DNA of 31,045 nt. Origin: a virus. The stretch lies in IMG/VR virus record IMGVR_UViG_3300046733_001521, positions 1 to 31,045 of that record. The stretch is one strand, 5' to 3'. A model generated the notes under the pieces. That model made no database searches. It was not told the DNA's origin and saw nothing but the letters and a program-made list of their open reading frames with translations. Position 1 is the stretch's first letter; each line of letters begins with the position of its first letter. Positions 1 to 6,771 of the stretch are shown here, one piece after another. The translations under genes and the position numbers were made by a program.

Positions 1-215
1 AGAAGAAACTCTTTGAAGTAATTGGCGAAGTAGATGTAGCAAGTACATTTACTACCGAACAACATATTGAGTTGAATACAACTAAGGAACCGGTGACGCC
101 CAATTCGGTTGAGTCTTCGGTGGAAGCAGTAGCCCCGACAAGCTCAAGTGAAAGTAATACAGGTGAATCTGATGAGGACACCCTAAGTTACTTTGCTAAG
201 TTAGCACAGTCTTAA
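1..215 (+). CDS. C-terminal part of probable gp32 single-stranded DNA-binding protein (5' end outside window)
   Basis: The open frame enters from the left edge (first full codon at 3) and stops with TAA at 213-215, giving about 70 residues. It starts KKLFEVIGEVDVAS, passes through a Ser/Thr/Glu-rich linker without hydrophobic core residues, and ends in an acidic tail, GESDEDTLSYFAKLAQS. T4 gp32 has the same plan: a helical core end, a flexible Ser-rich linker, and an acidic C-terminus that recruits replication partners. Cyanophage gp32 proteins, as I recall them, end in a similar acidic segment followed by a short hydrophobic helix. The DNA-binding core lies outside the window, so the call rests on the tail alone. 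A strong terminator follows directly, consistent with the end of a transcription unit. Any protein with a disordered acidic tail could look like this. Confidence 0.55.
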   Translation, partial: KKLFEVIGEVDVASTFTTEQHIELNTTKEPVTPNSVESSVEAVAPTSSSESNTGESDEDTLSYFAKLAQS

Positions 216-245
216 TAGTAGGGGTGAGCTAATTCCTAACGGTTC

Positions 246-277
246 AAGAGGTGGTCTTAATTGGCCACCTCTTTTTT
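246..277 (+). terminator. Rho-independent terminator after the gp32-like gene, at a convergent gene junction
   Basis: The arms AAGAGGTGG (246-254) and CCACCTCTT (265-273) pair perfectly. The stem extends inward by a T-G and a C-G pair, leaving a TTAATT loop, and runs into a T tract (272-277). It stops rightward transcription 30 bases after the gp32-like stop codon. The stop codon of the leftward tape-measure gene (276-278) overlaps the T tract, so the same hairpin closes both converging units. In the leftward direction it has no T run, so it would work less well. Confidence 0.85.
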
Positions 278-2051
278 AGTGTGAATACGCTGGAATGCCT
301 GTTTCATCAATCATATTACCTTGATGAAATGTTGTTGCACTCGCTGTCTGCGAATTGTCGACTTGATAATTATTAATTGTTGTACCACCTGCTGCAGCAT
401 TAACTGCCATAGCTTTTAGATCAGCATTCTGTTTTTCACGGGCTGCCATTTCAGCACCATTTTGTGCAAGCTGCTTTTCTAATTCTGCGATTTTCTTTTG
501 AGACTTAGCTATACCCTTTGATTCTCTACCAAGATATTCGTCCTCTCCTGATTGAGAGCGATTAATTCGGGCCCGTTCTTTTTCGATTTCAGCCTGAATC
601 TCTTCATTGCTTTTGCTAAATGGATTTAACTTACTAATAGTATTTTTTACAGCATTTAAAGATGCCTTAAGAGAATTCGACAAGTCTTCCATTATTGATT
701 TAAACAAATTTATTGGAGACATTAAAATGCCTTTAATACCATCCCAAATTTTACCAAGAGACTCTCCAATCTTTTCTTTATCAAATGTAAATATACCAAC
801 TACTAAATCTATTAGCCCAAGGAATACATTTTTAAATCCTTCGATGATTGAAGCAAATGAACTTTTAATTTGTTCACCCGCCTTTTCAAATCCAAGGACT
901 TTAAGGATATTTCCTAGTAAACCAGAGACGAGGCCACCAATTTTATTAAGTGCGCCGAATGATATGTTGACTAAAAACTTGAGTAATTTTCCAGCTAATT
1001 CTACTACACTACCAACAAGAGTATCGTAGAGTGCAAAAAGACCTTGTTTAATTCCTTCAACAATTCCACCTTCTTTCTTTCCTTTCATAAATCCTTTTAC
1101 GAAAGAAAATACACCAAGGATTATTTTTAAAGGAAGAAATATTTTTCCAAATATGTTACCTAAAGCCTTTGCCTTTGAGGCAAACTTTAAAAATCTTGCA
1201 AATCCTTTGCTACCTGCAATTTTACTTTGAATAACTTGAAAAAACCCACTAACTCGTGTTGCAATATTTTTAATAAATTCTATTCCTTTTGCTACGGCTT
1301 TATTTTTTGTAACCTTTGAAAGCAATACAGAAATTCTAGCGCCAATGCTTGTAAACGCACCTTTAATTGCCGTGCCTAATTTAGTGAAAAAGCCAGAAAA
1401 GACTTTATTGTCAATCCATTTACTTACATTGGCAAATCCTTTTAATACCTTACCTAGTTGTTGAAAATACCCCTGAAAGAATCCAATTAAAAAGAAAGGA
1501 ACTCCGAGCAATATCTTACCAAGTGTTTTTAAGAACCCTTGATACTTCTTCCCCTTAAAGTCTTTTCCGCGGGCTACTTTGGTATCCTTTAAAGCTGCAA
1601 GCATTTCTCTACGGTTTTCTTCTTCTGCAAGCTTATTGCCCATCATAAAGTCTGATAGGCGTGCAATATCACGTTGCATAAACTCGGTAAGAGTTGTAAG
1701 CATGTTCGTATTTTTTGCAACAGCTATTCCAGTATCTACCTGGGCTTCTTGTTCGATCAAATCTCGATTTGCCTGGTTTTCAGCAGCGATTGCTGCCTTT
1801 TTAGCGGATATTCTCTGAAATTGCGCTACAACTTGATTAAATATAAAATCACGTCTACGATAGAATTTTTCGCGCTTAATTTGTCTTTCTTCAATATCAC
1901 CAGCTTGCGCCTGCGCTGCGGCAAGCTCAAGAATAACTGCTCCAAGTGCTTCATTTTGAGCATTGATTTTGCCAAATTGTGCTTGTGAAACACCCAACTG
2001 TTCTTGCGATAAGTCAGCTATTCTTTTTTGATCTTGATTTTCGTCAGCCAT
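276..2051 (-). CDS. Tail tape-measure protein candidate (gp29-like), 591 aa
   Basis: This is probably the tail-length ruler that fills the tail tube. Residues 1-160 are hydrophilic and helical (Gln/Ala/Glu-rich, likely coiled coil). Residues about 170-455 alternate amphipathic and hydrophobic Phe/Gly/Lys-rich helices, for example GVPFFLIGFFQGYF near 183-196 and VFLGLIDLVVGIF near 409-421. The C-terminus (about 475-591) is again polar. This Phe/Gly-rich hydrophobic pattern is typical of tape measures. The length is almost the same as T4 gp29 (590 aa), so a T4-like tail length is expected. The position supports the call: it lies directly downstream of a tube-fold gene and a frameshifting chaperone-like gene, whose -1-frame stop overlaps this ATG by 8 nt. 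No Shine-Dalgarno precedes the ATG, so translation is probably coupled. I see no sequence identity to T4 gp29 itself. Confidence 0.7.
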   Translation of the reverse strand: MADENQDQKRIADLSQEQLGVSQAQFGKINAQNEALGAVILELAAAQAQAGDIEERQIKREKFYRRRDFIFNQVVAQFQRISAKKAAIAAENQANRDLIEQEAQVDTGIAVAKNTNMLTTLTEFMQRDIARLSDFMMGNKLAEEENRREMLAALKDTKVARGKDFKGKKYQGFLKTLGKILLGVPFFLIGFFQGYFQQLGKVLKGFANVSKWIDNKVFSGFFTKLGTAIKGAFTSIGARISVLLSKVTKNKAVAKGIEFIKNIATRVSGFFQVIQSKIAGSKGFARFLKFASKAKALGNIFGKIFLPLKIILGVFSFVKGFMKGKKEGGIVEGIKQGLFALYDTLVGSVVELAGKLLKFLVNISFGALNKIGGLVSGLLGNILKVLGFEKAGEQIKSSFASIIEGFKNVFLGLIDLVVGIFTFDKEKIGESLGKIWDGIKGILMSPINLFKSIMEDLSNSLKASLNAVKNTISKLNPFSKSNEEIQAEIEKERARINRSQSGEDEYLGRESKGIAKSQKKIAELEKQLAQNGAEMAAREKQNADLKAMAVNAAAGGTTINNYQVDNSQTASATTFHQGNMIDETGIPAYSH

Positions 2052-2229
2052 TTTGTTTTCTTATTCTTTCGTTTTCTTCTTTTATATATTGATCTAAGAG
2101 TGAAACATAGATTTGCCTTTCCCAAGGAAGCATGTTATCAAGCTCCGATAAACTATATTTATGGTGTTGGACCATAGAAAAGTTGGTTTGATAGTGATTT
2201 TGTAAAGAATCATGGGAAAGGCCTAGATA
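2044..2229 (-). CDS. -1-frame extension of the gp26-type gene (61 aa), made by frameshifting or mis-split by an indel
   Basis: In the -1 frame, translation continues from TAT at 2229 to TGA at 2044-2046 and adds 61 residues. Recognisable stretches are LGLSHDSLQNHYQTNFS, HHKYSLSELDNMLPWERQI and YIKEENERIRKQNG. The part before the only internal ATG (2175) already looks coding, and no Shine-Dalgarno precedes that ATG. A fusion with the upstream gene is therefore the best reading and would give a protein of about 295 aa. Segments of the form HHKYSL-MLPWER-EEN occur, as I recall, in small proteins next to, or at the end of, gp26-type proteins of T4-like phages. The frame ends 5 nt inside the tape-measure coding start (ATGGCTGA overlap). 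This matches the G/GT chaperone layout of siphophages such as lambda: short form, frameshifted long form, then tape measure. Confidence 0.75.
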   Translation of the reverse strand, partial: YLGLSHDSLQNHYQTNFSMVQHHKYSLSELDNMLPWERQIYVSLLDQYIKEENERIRKQNG

Positions 2230-2930
2230 AAAAAACTCTGTAGTCCAACCAACTCTACTTCATTTTTATGACCACACTTAGAGCATTTAAATTCAACAGT
2301 ATGCTTAAGCATTGGTTGGTTTTCAATAAACTCTTGAATTTTTTCAAGATGAGTATGACTTAGGTTATCAATAAACTCAGCAACTTCTTTAGGATTTGTT
2401 TCACTTACTTTATAAACGTTATCCTCATCGTATATTACATCAATAACAGCAGCAATTGCTTTAGTAAAACTATTTGGATCATTGACTTCAGTAAGAGTTT
2501 CAACTTCATCAACTAAAACTTCCTTTAACTGTATTCCAACGCTATCTGTAAGCTTTATGTCTGTTTCGGGTTTATTTTCAGGATATGCGATTTCAATATC
2601 ATTAAGATTTACTTCAACAGTGTTATATTCACCACACTCTTCGCATTTAAATTGAAGCTCTGCTGTTTCTCCTACACTGGCTGCTCTTAGTTTTAAGAAC
2701 ATATATTCGATATCATAAGTAGTACATTTACTCGGATTTAGTTTGTTGAACGTACATGCCTTAATAATGTTTTTCAGTGCCTTTAACGTTGCAGCATTAT
2801 CATTTGATTCTTGCGCAATCATGAGTATCTTTTCTTCTTTTACAAGAAAAGGACGATATTCAACCTTTTCTCCAGTAGAAGGTACTACTGTACTATAGGT
2901 TGGTGTTTCTAGTTTTGGTAACGTATTCAT
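2223..2930 (-). CDS. 26: gp26-type baseplate-hub/tail assembly protein, 235 aa, with two CxxC pairs
   Basis: This resembles the T4 gp26 family (baseplate hub assembly; Pfam T4_baseplate as I recall). It begins with a short beta segment, YRPFLVKEEKILM (25-37). A helical region containing FLKLRAASVGE (78-88) leads into the first cysteine pair, FKCEECGEYN. The second pair, FKCSKCGHKN, lies near the C-terminus. Cys96/Cys99 and Cys216/Cys219 are in matching strand contexts, so the two halves may form one four-cysteine zinc site. T4 gp26 is 208 aa. The gene lies between a tail-tube-fold gene and the tape-measure candidate, the position of tail-assembly chaperones in other tailed phages. The zero-frame product ends in QSFFI immediately after a slippery T run; a -1 shift would replace the final Ile with a 61-residue extension. 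The start is ATG at 2930, 20 bases after the upstream stop. Confidence 0.75.
   Translation of the reverse strand: MNTLPKLETPTYSTVVPSTGEKVEYRPFLVKEEKILMIAQESNDNAATLKALKNIIKACTFNKLNPSKCTTYDIEYMFLKLRAASVGETAELQFKCEECGEYNTVEVNLNDIEIAYPENKPETDIKLTDSVGIQLKEVLVDEVETLTEVNDPNSFTKAIAAVIDVIYDEDNVYKVSETNPKEVAEFIDNLSHTHLEKIQEFIENQPMLKHTVEFKCSKCGHKNEVELVGLQSFFI
2229..2235 (-). promoter_or_regulatory. Slippery heptamer T TTT TTT for -1 frameshifting
   Basis: On the minus strand the gp26-type gene ends CAG AGT TTT TTT ATC TAG. The run T-TTT-TTT fits the X-XXY-YYZ slippery rule, and a -1 slip places the ribosome on TAT CTA GGC, which stays open for 61 codons. The zero-frame stop comes one codon after the slip site, as in many programmed sites. 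I did not identify a convincing downstream pseudoknot. The alternative is a homopolymer length error in the assembly. Confidence 0.65.
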
Positions 2931-2949
2931 AATATTTTAATACTTTAGT

Positions 2950-3633
2950 TTAGTTAAATAATCCTCCAATCGCGTTTTTAATACCACCAAGAGTTGAGGA
3001 TATGCCTCCTGCGGGTTTAAAGTCATCATAAGTAAAAGTAATTGATAAACGCTGTGTTGTATCGCTACTTTCGTTATTTAGTTCAACACCATTCATAGTA
3101 ATAGGATAGGCGTTTTGTAAGGTGATTCCATAAACTGGAACATTGTTTTCGTTTAGTTGCTGAATGGTAACATCTGTCTTATAAACACTATCATAGTTTT
3201 TAAGATATGTTTCTTGATTGATAGGCAATCCCATCCACTTATCAAACATCTTTCTCATGTAATAATCATTTGTTAGGTGGAATTCAAACTCAACATCTTC
3301 ATTAAAGTAACCAGTAGGATGCTTAATTGCTTGAGCAAATCCATTCAAAGGATTATCAAGTGTTTGTATTTGTCTTCCAGGTAAAGAGCAACGATTACAC
3401 AATAGTGCTATATCTCGTGGATCATTTACTAAAGAAGATGCTTTAAAGTCTCCACTCAAGGCAGTAATCGCAATATTTTCAAGATCAATATTAAGCAACG
3501 ATTGTTGAGGAGGCCTCATATAGATTAAGAATCTATTTGTCTTAGCAAGTCCACCATGCTTACCAATGGTGGATTTAAAATCATCAATCGTTGTAGGATT
3601 AATAGTTTCGTTTATTTTGTTTAAAAAGCTCAT
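2950..3633 (-). CDS. Tail-tube-fold structural protein (gp19 family; possibly gp54-like tube initiator), 227 aa
   Basis: The protein has the marks of the T4 gp19 tail-tube family: an N-terminal NRFLIYM strand, LCNRCSLPGRQIQT (about 78-91), the central EFEFHLTNDYYMRKMFDKW, and a C-terminal ITLQNAYPITMNGVEL followed by SITFTYDDF. T4 gp19 and the tube initiator gp54 share this fold. The major tube gene of T4-like phages usually sits beside the sheath gene gp18, which is not here. A copy next to the tape measure is therefore more likely a tube-baseplate adaptor such as gp54; this is inference. Its ATG overlaps the stop of the upstream 195-aa gene by 4 nt (ATGA), indicating translational coupling, and no Shine-Dalgarno is visible. 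Confidence 0.65.
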   Translation of the reverse strand: MSFLNKINETINPTTIDDFKSTIGKHGGLAKTNRFLIYMRPPQQSLLNIDLENIAITALSGDFKASSLVNDPRDIALLCNRCSLPGRQIQTLDNPLNGFAQAIKHPTGYFNEDVEFEFHLTNDYYMRKMFDKWMGLPINQETYLKNYDSVYKTDVTIQQLNENNVPVYGITLQNAYPITMNGVELNNESSDTTQRLSITFTYDDFKPAGGISSTLGGIKNAIGGLFN

Positions 3634-4217
3634 ATCATTTTACGAGAATCGGACCAAACCTGATTCTTATTCTTTTTCTTAAAGTTTTCAGAAGGCAAAA
3701 ATAAAACAGTTTCCCATTCGCTTGCAGGAACTTCAACCATACGAGAACGAACATGCTCACTCAAGTAATGTTTGAAACATGGGCCATACATACTTAATTT
3801 TGAAGCACCTTTTAAAAGATTGTAAGATAGTCTTAAGCGAGTAGTTAGATCATACTTCTTATTTGTGGCATAGTCTGTAAGTCTATCAAAAAAGATCGCT
3901 CTTTGCTTATATGGCAAATAGTGTAAGTTCAATCCATAAAAACCACCTTTTGCTTTTTCTACCATAAAGATAAGAGGGAACCTATCATAATAAGGAAGCG
4001 TTTTCTTATGCTTAGGGTCGTAAAAATACATAAACATACGACCAGGTAGTGGACGAGATCTCGTTTTTAAATTATCATCCTTTAAAAGATTTTGACGATT
4101 AATTGTCTTCATTCCCTGCAATTGACGTTTAAACCAATTCAAAGACTTCTCGCTGTTCTTTTGAACTCCAGCTTTGTATGCTTGAGATTGTAATCTATCT
4201 ATGTATGAAACTGCCAT
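3630..4217 (-). CDS. Conserved T4-like structural or assembly protein, possibly gp2-like DNA-end protector, 195 aa
   Basis: This is a basic protein with a very recognisable core: PLPGRMFMYFYDPKHKKTLP (57-76), then PYYDRFPLIFMVEKAKGGFY and GLNLHYLPYKQRAIFFDRL. I recall proteins with the pattern YDPK-K-TLPYYD-FPL...GLNLHYLP in many T4-like phages, some annotated as the DNA-end protector (gp2), but I cannot verify that assignment. T4 gp2 is longer (about 274 aa). Adjacency to gp4 fits, since T4 genes 2 and 4 are neighbours in head completion. The N-terminus is helical and the C-terminus is Lys/Asn-rich. The start at 4217 lies only 9 nt after an exact minus-strand TATAAATA box and has no Shine-Dalgarno. 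Function is uncertain; conservation is likely. Confidence 0.5.
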   Translation of the reverse strand: MAVSYIDRLQSQAYKAGVQKNSEKSLNWFKRQLQGMKTINRQNLLKDDNLKTRSRPLPGRMFMYFYDPKHKKTLPYYDRFPLIFMVEKAKGGFYGLNLHYLPYKQRAIFFDRLTDYATNKKYDLTTRLRLSYNLLKGASKLSMYGPCFKHYLSEHVRSRMVEVPASEWETVLFLPSENFKKKNKNQVWSDSRKMI

Positions 4218-4226
4218 TATATAGTC

Positions 4227-4234
4227 TATTTATA
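4227..4234 (-). promoter_or_regulatory. Late promoter (TATAAATA) before the 195-aa gene
   Basis: The plus strand reads TATTTATA at 4227-4234, so the minus strand carries an exact T4 late promoter octamer. With T4 spacing (start about 6 nt downstream), transcription would begin near 4221, only about 4 nt before the ATG at 4217. The box lies between two leftward genes and just abuts the gp4 stop codon (4236-4238), so it would be an internal promoter of the leftward operon. AT-richness makes chance possible. Confidence 0.5.
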
Positions 4235-4235
4235 A

Positions 4236-4679
4236 CTATGTGAGTAGCTTTATGCCTAAACCTTTTAGTGTCTTTTCTGTCCAAACTTCAAACTTCATAC
4301 CATTTCTATTTGCATACGCTGTAGCTGCTTCCCACTTTGATATGTTCTTAGCGTATGTCATAACTTCATTTAAATACTTCTTTGTTTTTCGACTACCTTT
4401 CTTAGGTGGCACCGTCTGACTTTCTGGTTTAATTTCTATTAGAAAGCACTTGCCATCTTTCATTCGAATAAACAAATCAGTAAAGTATCTATGCATCTTA
4501 CCGTCCGTCTTACAGCGATAACGTACAACGATCTCTTCTGAATTCCAACCAACCACGGCTGGATTATCATCTAAATAGCGGAACGTTTGCCTCTCCCAAA
4601 GAGATCGATACTTAATTGTTGAAGGATTGCCCTCGTACTTTTTTATATTTTTTGGTTTATATCGTCCTGAATATGCCAT
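4236..4679 (-). CDS. 4: Head completion protein gp4, 147 aa, with nuclease-like D...ExK core
   Basis: In T4, gp4 (also called gp50) is needed to finish the DNA-filled head so that it can join a tail. The sequence opens MAYSGRYKPKNIKKYEGNP, continues with IKYRSLWERQTFRYLD, and has HRYFTDLFI followed by FLIEIKPE, the usual gp4 pattern. Length is close to T4 gp4 (150 aa). Asp68, Glu82 and Lys84 match a PD-(D/E)XK-type nuclease core, with Glu29 as a possible extra ligand. I chose ATG at 4679 because GGAG (4689-4686) sits 6 nt upstream. A longer reading from GTG at 4691 would use that Shine-Dalgarno as codons and add only four residues. It is the first gene of the leftward operon and is expressed from the late promoter at 4717-4724. 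Confidence 0.8.
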   Translation of the reverse strand: MAYSGRYKPKNIKKYEGNPSTIKYRSLWERQTFRYLDDNPAVVGWNSEEIVVRYRCKTDGKMHRYFTDLFIRMKDGKCFLIEIKPESQTVPPKKGSRKTKKYLNEVMTYAKNISKWEAATAYANRNGMKFEVWTEKTLKGLGIKLLT

Positions 4680-4685
4680 GATTAA

Positions 4686-4689
4686 CTCC
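4686..4689 (-). promoter_or_regulatory. Shine-Dalgarno GGAG that sets the gp4 start
   Basis: The minus strand reads GTGGAGTTAATCATG. GGAG lies 6 nt before the ATG at 4679. Clear Shine-Dalgarno sites are rare in this window, so this one decides the start against the upstream in-frame GTG. Confidence 0.7.
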
Positions 4690-4698
4690 ACGTTTTAT

Positions 4699-4706
4699 TA
4701 TAAATA
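4699..4706 (+). promoter_or_regulatory. Late promoter (TATAAATA) for the rightward baseplate operon
   Basis: An exact T4 late promoter octamer lies 19 nt before the gp48 start. The predicted transcription start is near 4712, giving a leader of about 14 nt that begins with the AAAGG ribosome-binding candidate (4712-4716). It is interlocked with an opposing promoter at 4717-4724. Confidence 0.8.
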
Positions 4707-4716
4707 ACACTAAAGG

Positions 4717-4724
4717 TATTTATA
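4717..4724 (-). promoter_or_regulatory. Late promoter (TATAAATA on the minus strand) for the leftward gp4-tape-measure operon
   Basis: The plus strand reads TATTTATA, an exact late octamer in reverse. The predicted start near 4711 gives a leader of about 32 nt that includes the GGAG before gp4. It faces the rightward promoter at 4699-4706, with predicted start sites next to each other. Confidence 0.75.
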
Positions 4725-4725
4725 T

Positions 4726-5727
4726 ATGATTGGACAAATAAAAAATCTCATTGGTAACGAAATTTCAGGTGCGGTTGATTCGTTTGCGAGTCAATTAGGA
4801 TTAGGCAATTTTGCTGGATATAATTCAGGGGCTGAAGGCCTTATGTATCCACTTGAATTACGAGGACAAGCTGATCGTCCTTGTATCGAATTTACAGCGT
4901 ATGATACATCATCTGGTGATGTACAACTAAAAACAATTTGGTTCCCGTGTCCAGCAGGAATTGAAATTAACGATCAGGCTACGTATAATACAATTGATCT
5001 TGGTGCACTTGGTGGTGCATTAAACACCGCGTTTGAAGCAGCTGGAGGAGCAACAGGGCTTGCTGGTAAAGCTTCAGCCGTTGGTAAAAGTATGATCGAT
5101 CAAATTAAATCAGCAAAAGCTGGTGAAATTACAGCACTTGCTGCTATGGCACTACCTGGTTACGGTGATAAGCTACAATTTAAAGCAAAAACAATTCTGA
5201 ATCCAAATACGAATACGAATTTTACGGGTAACACTGTTCGCTCTTTTAACTTTGGCTTTAAAATGATTGCACGTTCTGAACAAGAAGCAAAAGAAATACT
5301 ACGTATACACAAAACATTCCGTAAGTATACATACGCCGATTCAAATGGCAATCAACAGAATCTTACCTTAAGGTATCCACCAGTGTGGCGTATCCGATTC
5401 CTTGATGGCCAGAAGAATGAGAATAAGTACATTCCAAAGATCTTTTCATGCTATTTACAGAATGTAACATCCACATTTAACTCTACTTCACCTACTTTCC
5501 ATACAGATGGATCACCTCTTGAAGTTGATATTACGCTTGCATATCAAGAAACACGAGTACTTACACGATTTGATATTGAAAATTTAGGTGATGATGAAAA
5601 TCGTGGCATTGGTTCTGATGGACTTGCGACTGAACAAGGTACAAGCGAAGCTGATCTTGCTCGATTAAATGATCAAACGCGAAAAGCAATATGGGAAAAA
5701 GCAAATGCTTCAAATGAAAGTAAATAA
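4726..5727 (+). CDS. 48: Baseplate tail-tube cap gp48, 333 aa
   Basis: gp48 sits on top of the baseplate hub and primes tail-tube polymerisation. Length compares well with T4 gp48 (364 aa). Family-like stretches are YPLELRGQADRPCIEFTAYD (about 42-61), an Ala/Gly-rich hydrophobic middle (about 92-145), and LNPNTNTNFTGNTVRSFNFG followed by FKMIARSEQEAKEILRIHKT, which I recognise from gp48 of marine T4-like phages. A beta-rich part ends in DITLAYQETRVLTRFDIE, and the tail is polar. It is the first gene of the rightward operon, directly after a late promoter, and is followed 2 nt later by gp53, the usual order in marine T4-like phages. The start is ATG at 4726, with AAAGG 9 nt upstream. Confidence 0.8.
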   Translation: MIGQIKNLIGNEISGAVDSFASQLGLGNFAGYNSGAEGLMYPLELRGQADRPCIEFTAYDTSSGDVQLKTIWFPCPAGIEINDQATYNTIDLGALGGALNTAFEAAGGATGLAGKASAVGKSMIDQIKSAKAGEITALAAMALPGYGDKLQFKAKTILNPNTNTNFTGNTVRSFNFGFKMIARSEQEAKEILRIHKTFRKYTYADSNGNQQNLTLRYPPVWRIRFLDGQKNENKYIPKIFSCYLQNVTSTFNSTSPTFHTDGSPLEVDITLAYQETRVLTRFDIENLGDDENRGIGSDGLATEQGTSEADLARLNDQTRKAIWEKANASNESK

Positions 5728-5729
5728 TT

Positions 5730-6770
5730 ATGTCATTCTTTAAAAATTTTCCAACAAGACAATTTAATCTTAACGAGACAGGTGAACTCATCGATGTAAA
5801 GGATATCTTCCGACACGTCGATGTTGACGATCTTGCGGTGGATCCTTTTACTTCTTATACGTATTATGATATACAATCAGGCGAAAGACCAGATGTTGTA
5901 TCACAAAAACTATATGGAACAACTGACTTCTATTGGACATTCTTTATTGTCAACGACTTCCTCAAAGAAGGTATTGGAGCTTGGCCAAAGTCTGAACAGG
6001 AGCTTGAAAGATATATTACTGAACAGTATGATGGAACATCTATTCTTCAAATATTGCCGGGCCAGTTTAGTACCGGACTCGGTCTAAGACCATTAGCAGG
6101 AGAATCATATTATCGAAATACTTTCCTTGGATTGGACCTATCTCATGACTATTTAAGGCTACGTAAAATAGGTGATTCAAATGCTTATGCTCTTGTTGAT
6201 CGATTTGATCCTGATCTCTTTCAATTACACGTATACAAGCTGTCAAATCCATCTAAATTCTTGAACAATGATCGCGATTATGTACTCGAGACATATAATC
6301 CTTATCATGCGCAGAATCCAATGTATGAATCGATTGAACAAGCAAATGATGCTTGGCTTGAAAAGGCATTGACTTGGGTACAAGAAGGATATCAAACAGT
6401 GTATGAATTCTTTCTTCTGAATGTTGCAGCAGGATTATCACGGCGTGAATACTTACGTGAGTTTGAAAGGATCTGTCTCACGGCTGAATTCTTTAGTTAC
6501 GAGGCAAATATAGTCTTCGAAAAGGGTCGTAATGCACATGTATCATATACAAATACAGCCACGGAAGAACCTATTACGGCGTATGATGTCTATCGAGGTC
6601 CATACATAAATCCTCGTGGTTCAACCGCTTATGGGCCCGGAACTCAAGGATTAGCTGTACAAACACGGTACGAAGCCGAAGTCGAAAAGAACATGAATCG
6701 AAGAAAGATACGTGTTGTCAAGAAGAGTCAGATTAATGCCTTTGTTGAAGCATATAAGAACTTAATATAG
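5730..6770 (+). CDS. 53: Baseplate wedge subunit gp53, 346 aa
   Basis: gp53 clamps neighbouring wedges together around the hub. The N-terminal region has the gp53 signature: FPTRQFNLNETGELIDVKDIF (about 7-27), then the LysM-like segment GERPDVVSQKLYGTTDFYWT (about 50-69) and FFIVNDFLKEGI. The protein is much longer than T4 gp53 (196 aa), as is usual in marine relatives. The middle contains aromatic, beta-rich sequence, and the end (MNRRKIRVVKKSQINAFVEA) is basic. It lies between gp48 and gp27, with 1-2 nt spacing on both sides. No Shine-Dalgarno is seen, so translation is probably coupled to gp48. From this gene to the 352-aa gene, Ile codons shift towards ATC/ATA. Confidence 0.85.
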   Translation: MSFFKNFPTRQFNLNETGELIDVKDIFRHVDVDDLAVDPFTSYTYYDIQSGERPDVVSQKLYGTTDFYWTFFIVNDFLKEGIGAWPKSEQELERYITEQYDGTSILQILPGQFSTGLGLRPLAGESYYRNTFLGLDLSHDYLRLRKIGDSNAYALVDRFDPDLFQLHVYKLSNPSKFLNNDRDYVLETYNPYHAQNPMYESIEQANDAWLEKALTWVQEGYQTVYEFFLLNVAAGLSRREYLREFERICLTAEFFSYEANIVFEKGRNAHVSYTNTATEEPITAYDVYRGPYINPRGSTAYGPGTQGLAVQTRYEAEVEKNMNRRKIRVVKKSQINAFVEAYKNLI

Positions 6771-6771
6771 T

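Noticed and set aside
607-1029. 140-aa open frame on the plus strand opposite the tape-measure gene
   Set aside because: It is antisense to a long, compositionally coherent coding frame, has no ribosome-binding site, and its translation shows no domain-like pattern.
2044-2175. Independent 43-aa gene starting at ATG 2175
   Set aside because: No Shine-Dalgarno precedes the ATG, and the same frame already reads as coding from the slippery site onward, so a fused product is the simpler explanation.
4680-4691. GTG start for gp4 at 4691
   Set aside because: The GGAG at 4686-4689 would be inside the coding sequence; it is correctly placed for the ATG at 4679, where the family-like MAYSGRYKP begins.
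5561-5791. 76-aa minus-strand frame across the gp48/gp53 junction
   Set aside because: Antisense to both genes; composition (His/Leu/Gln-rich) is that of a shadow frame.
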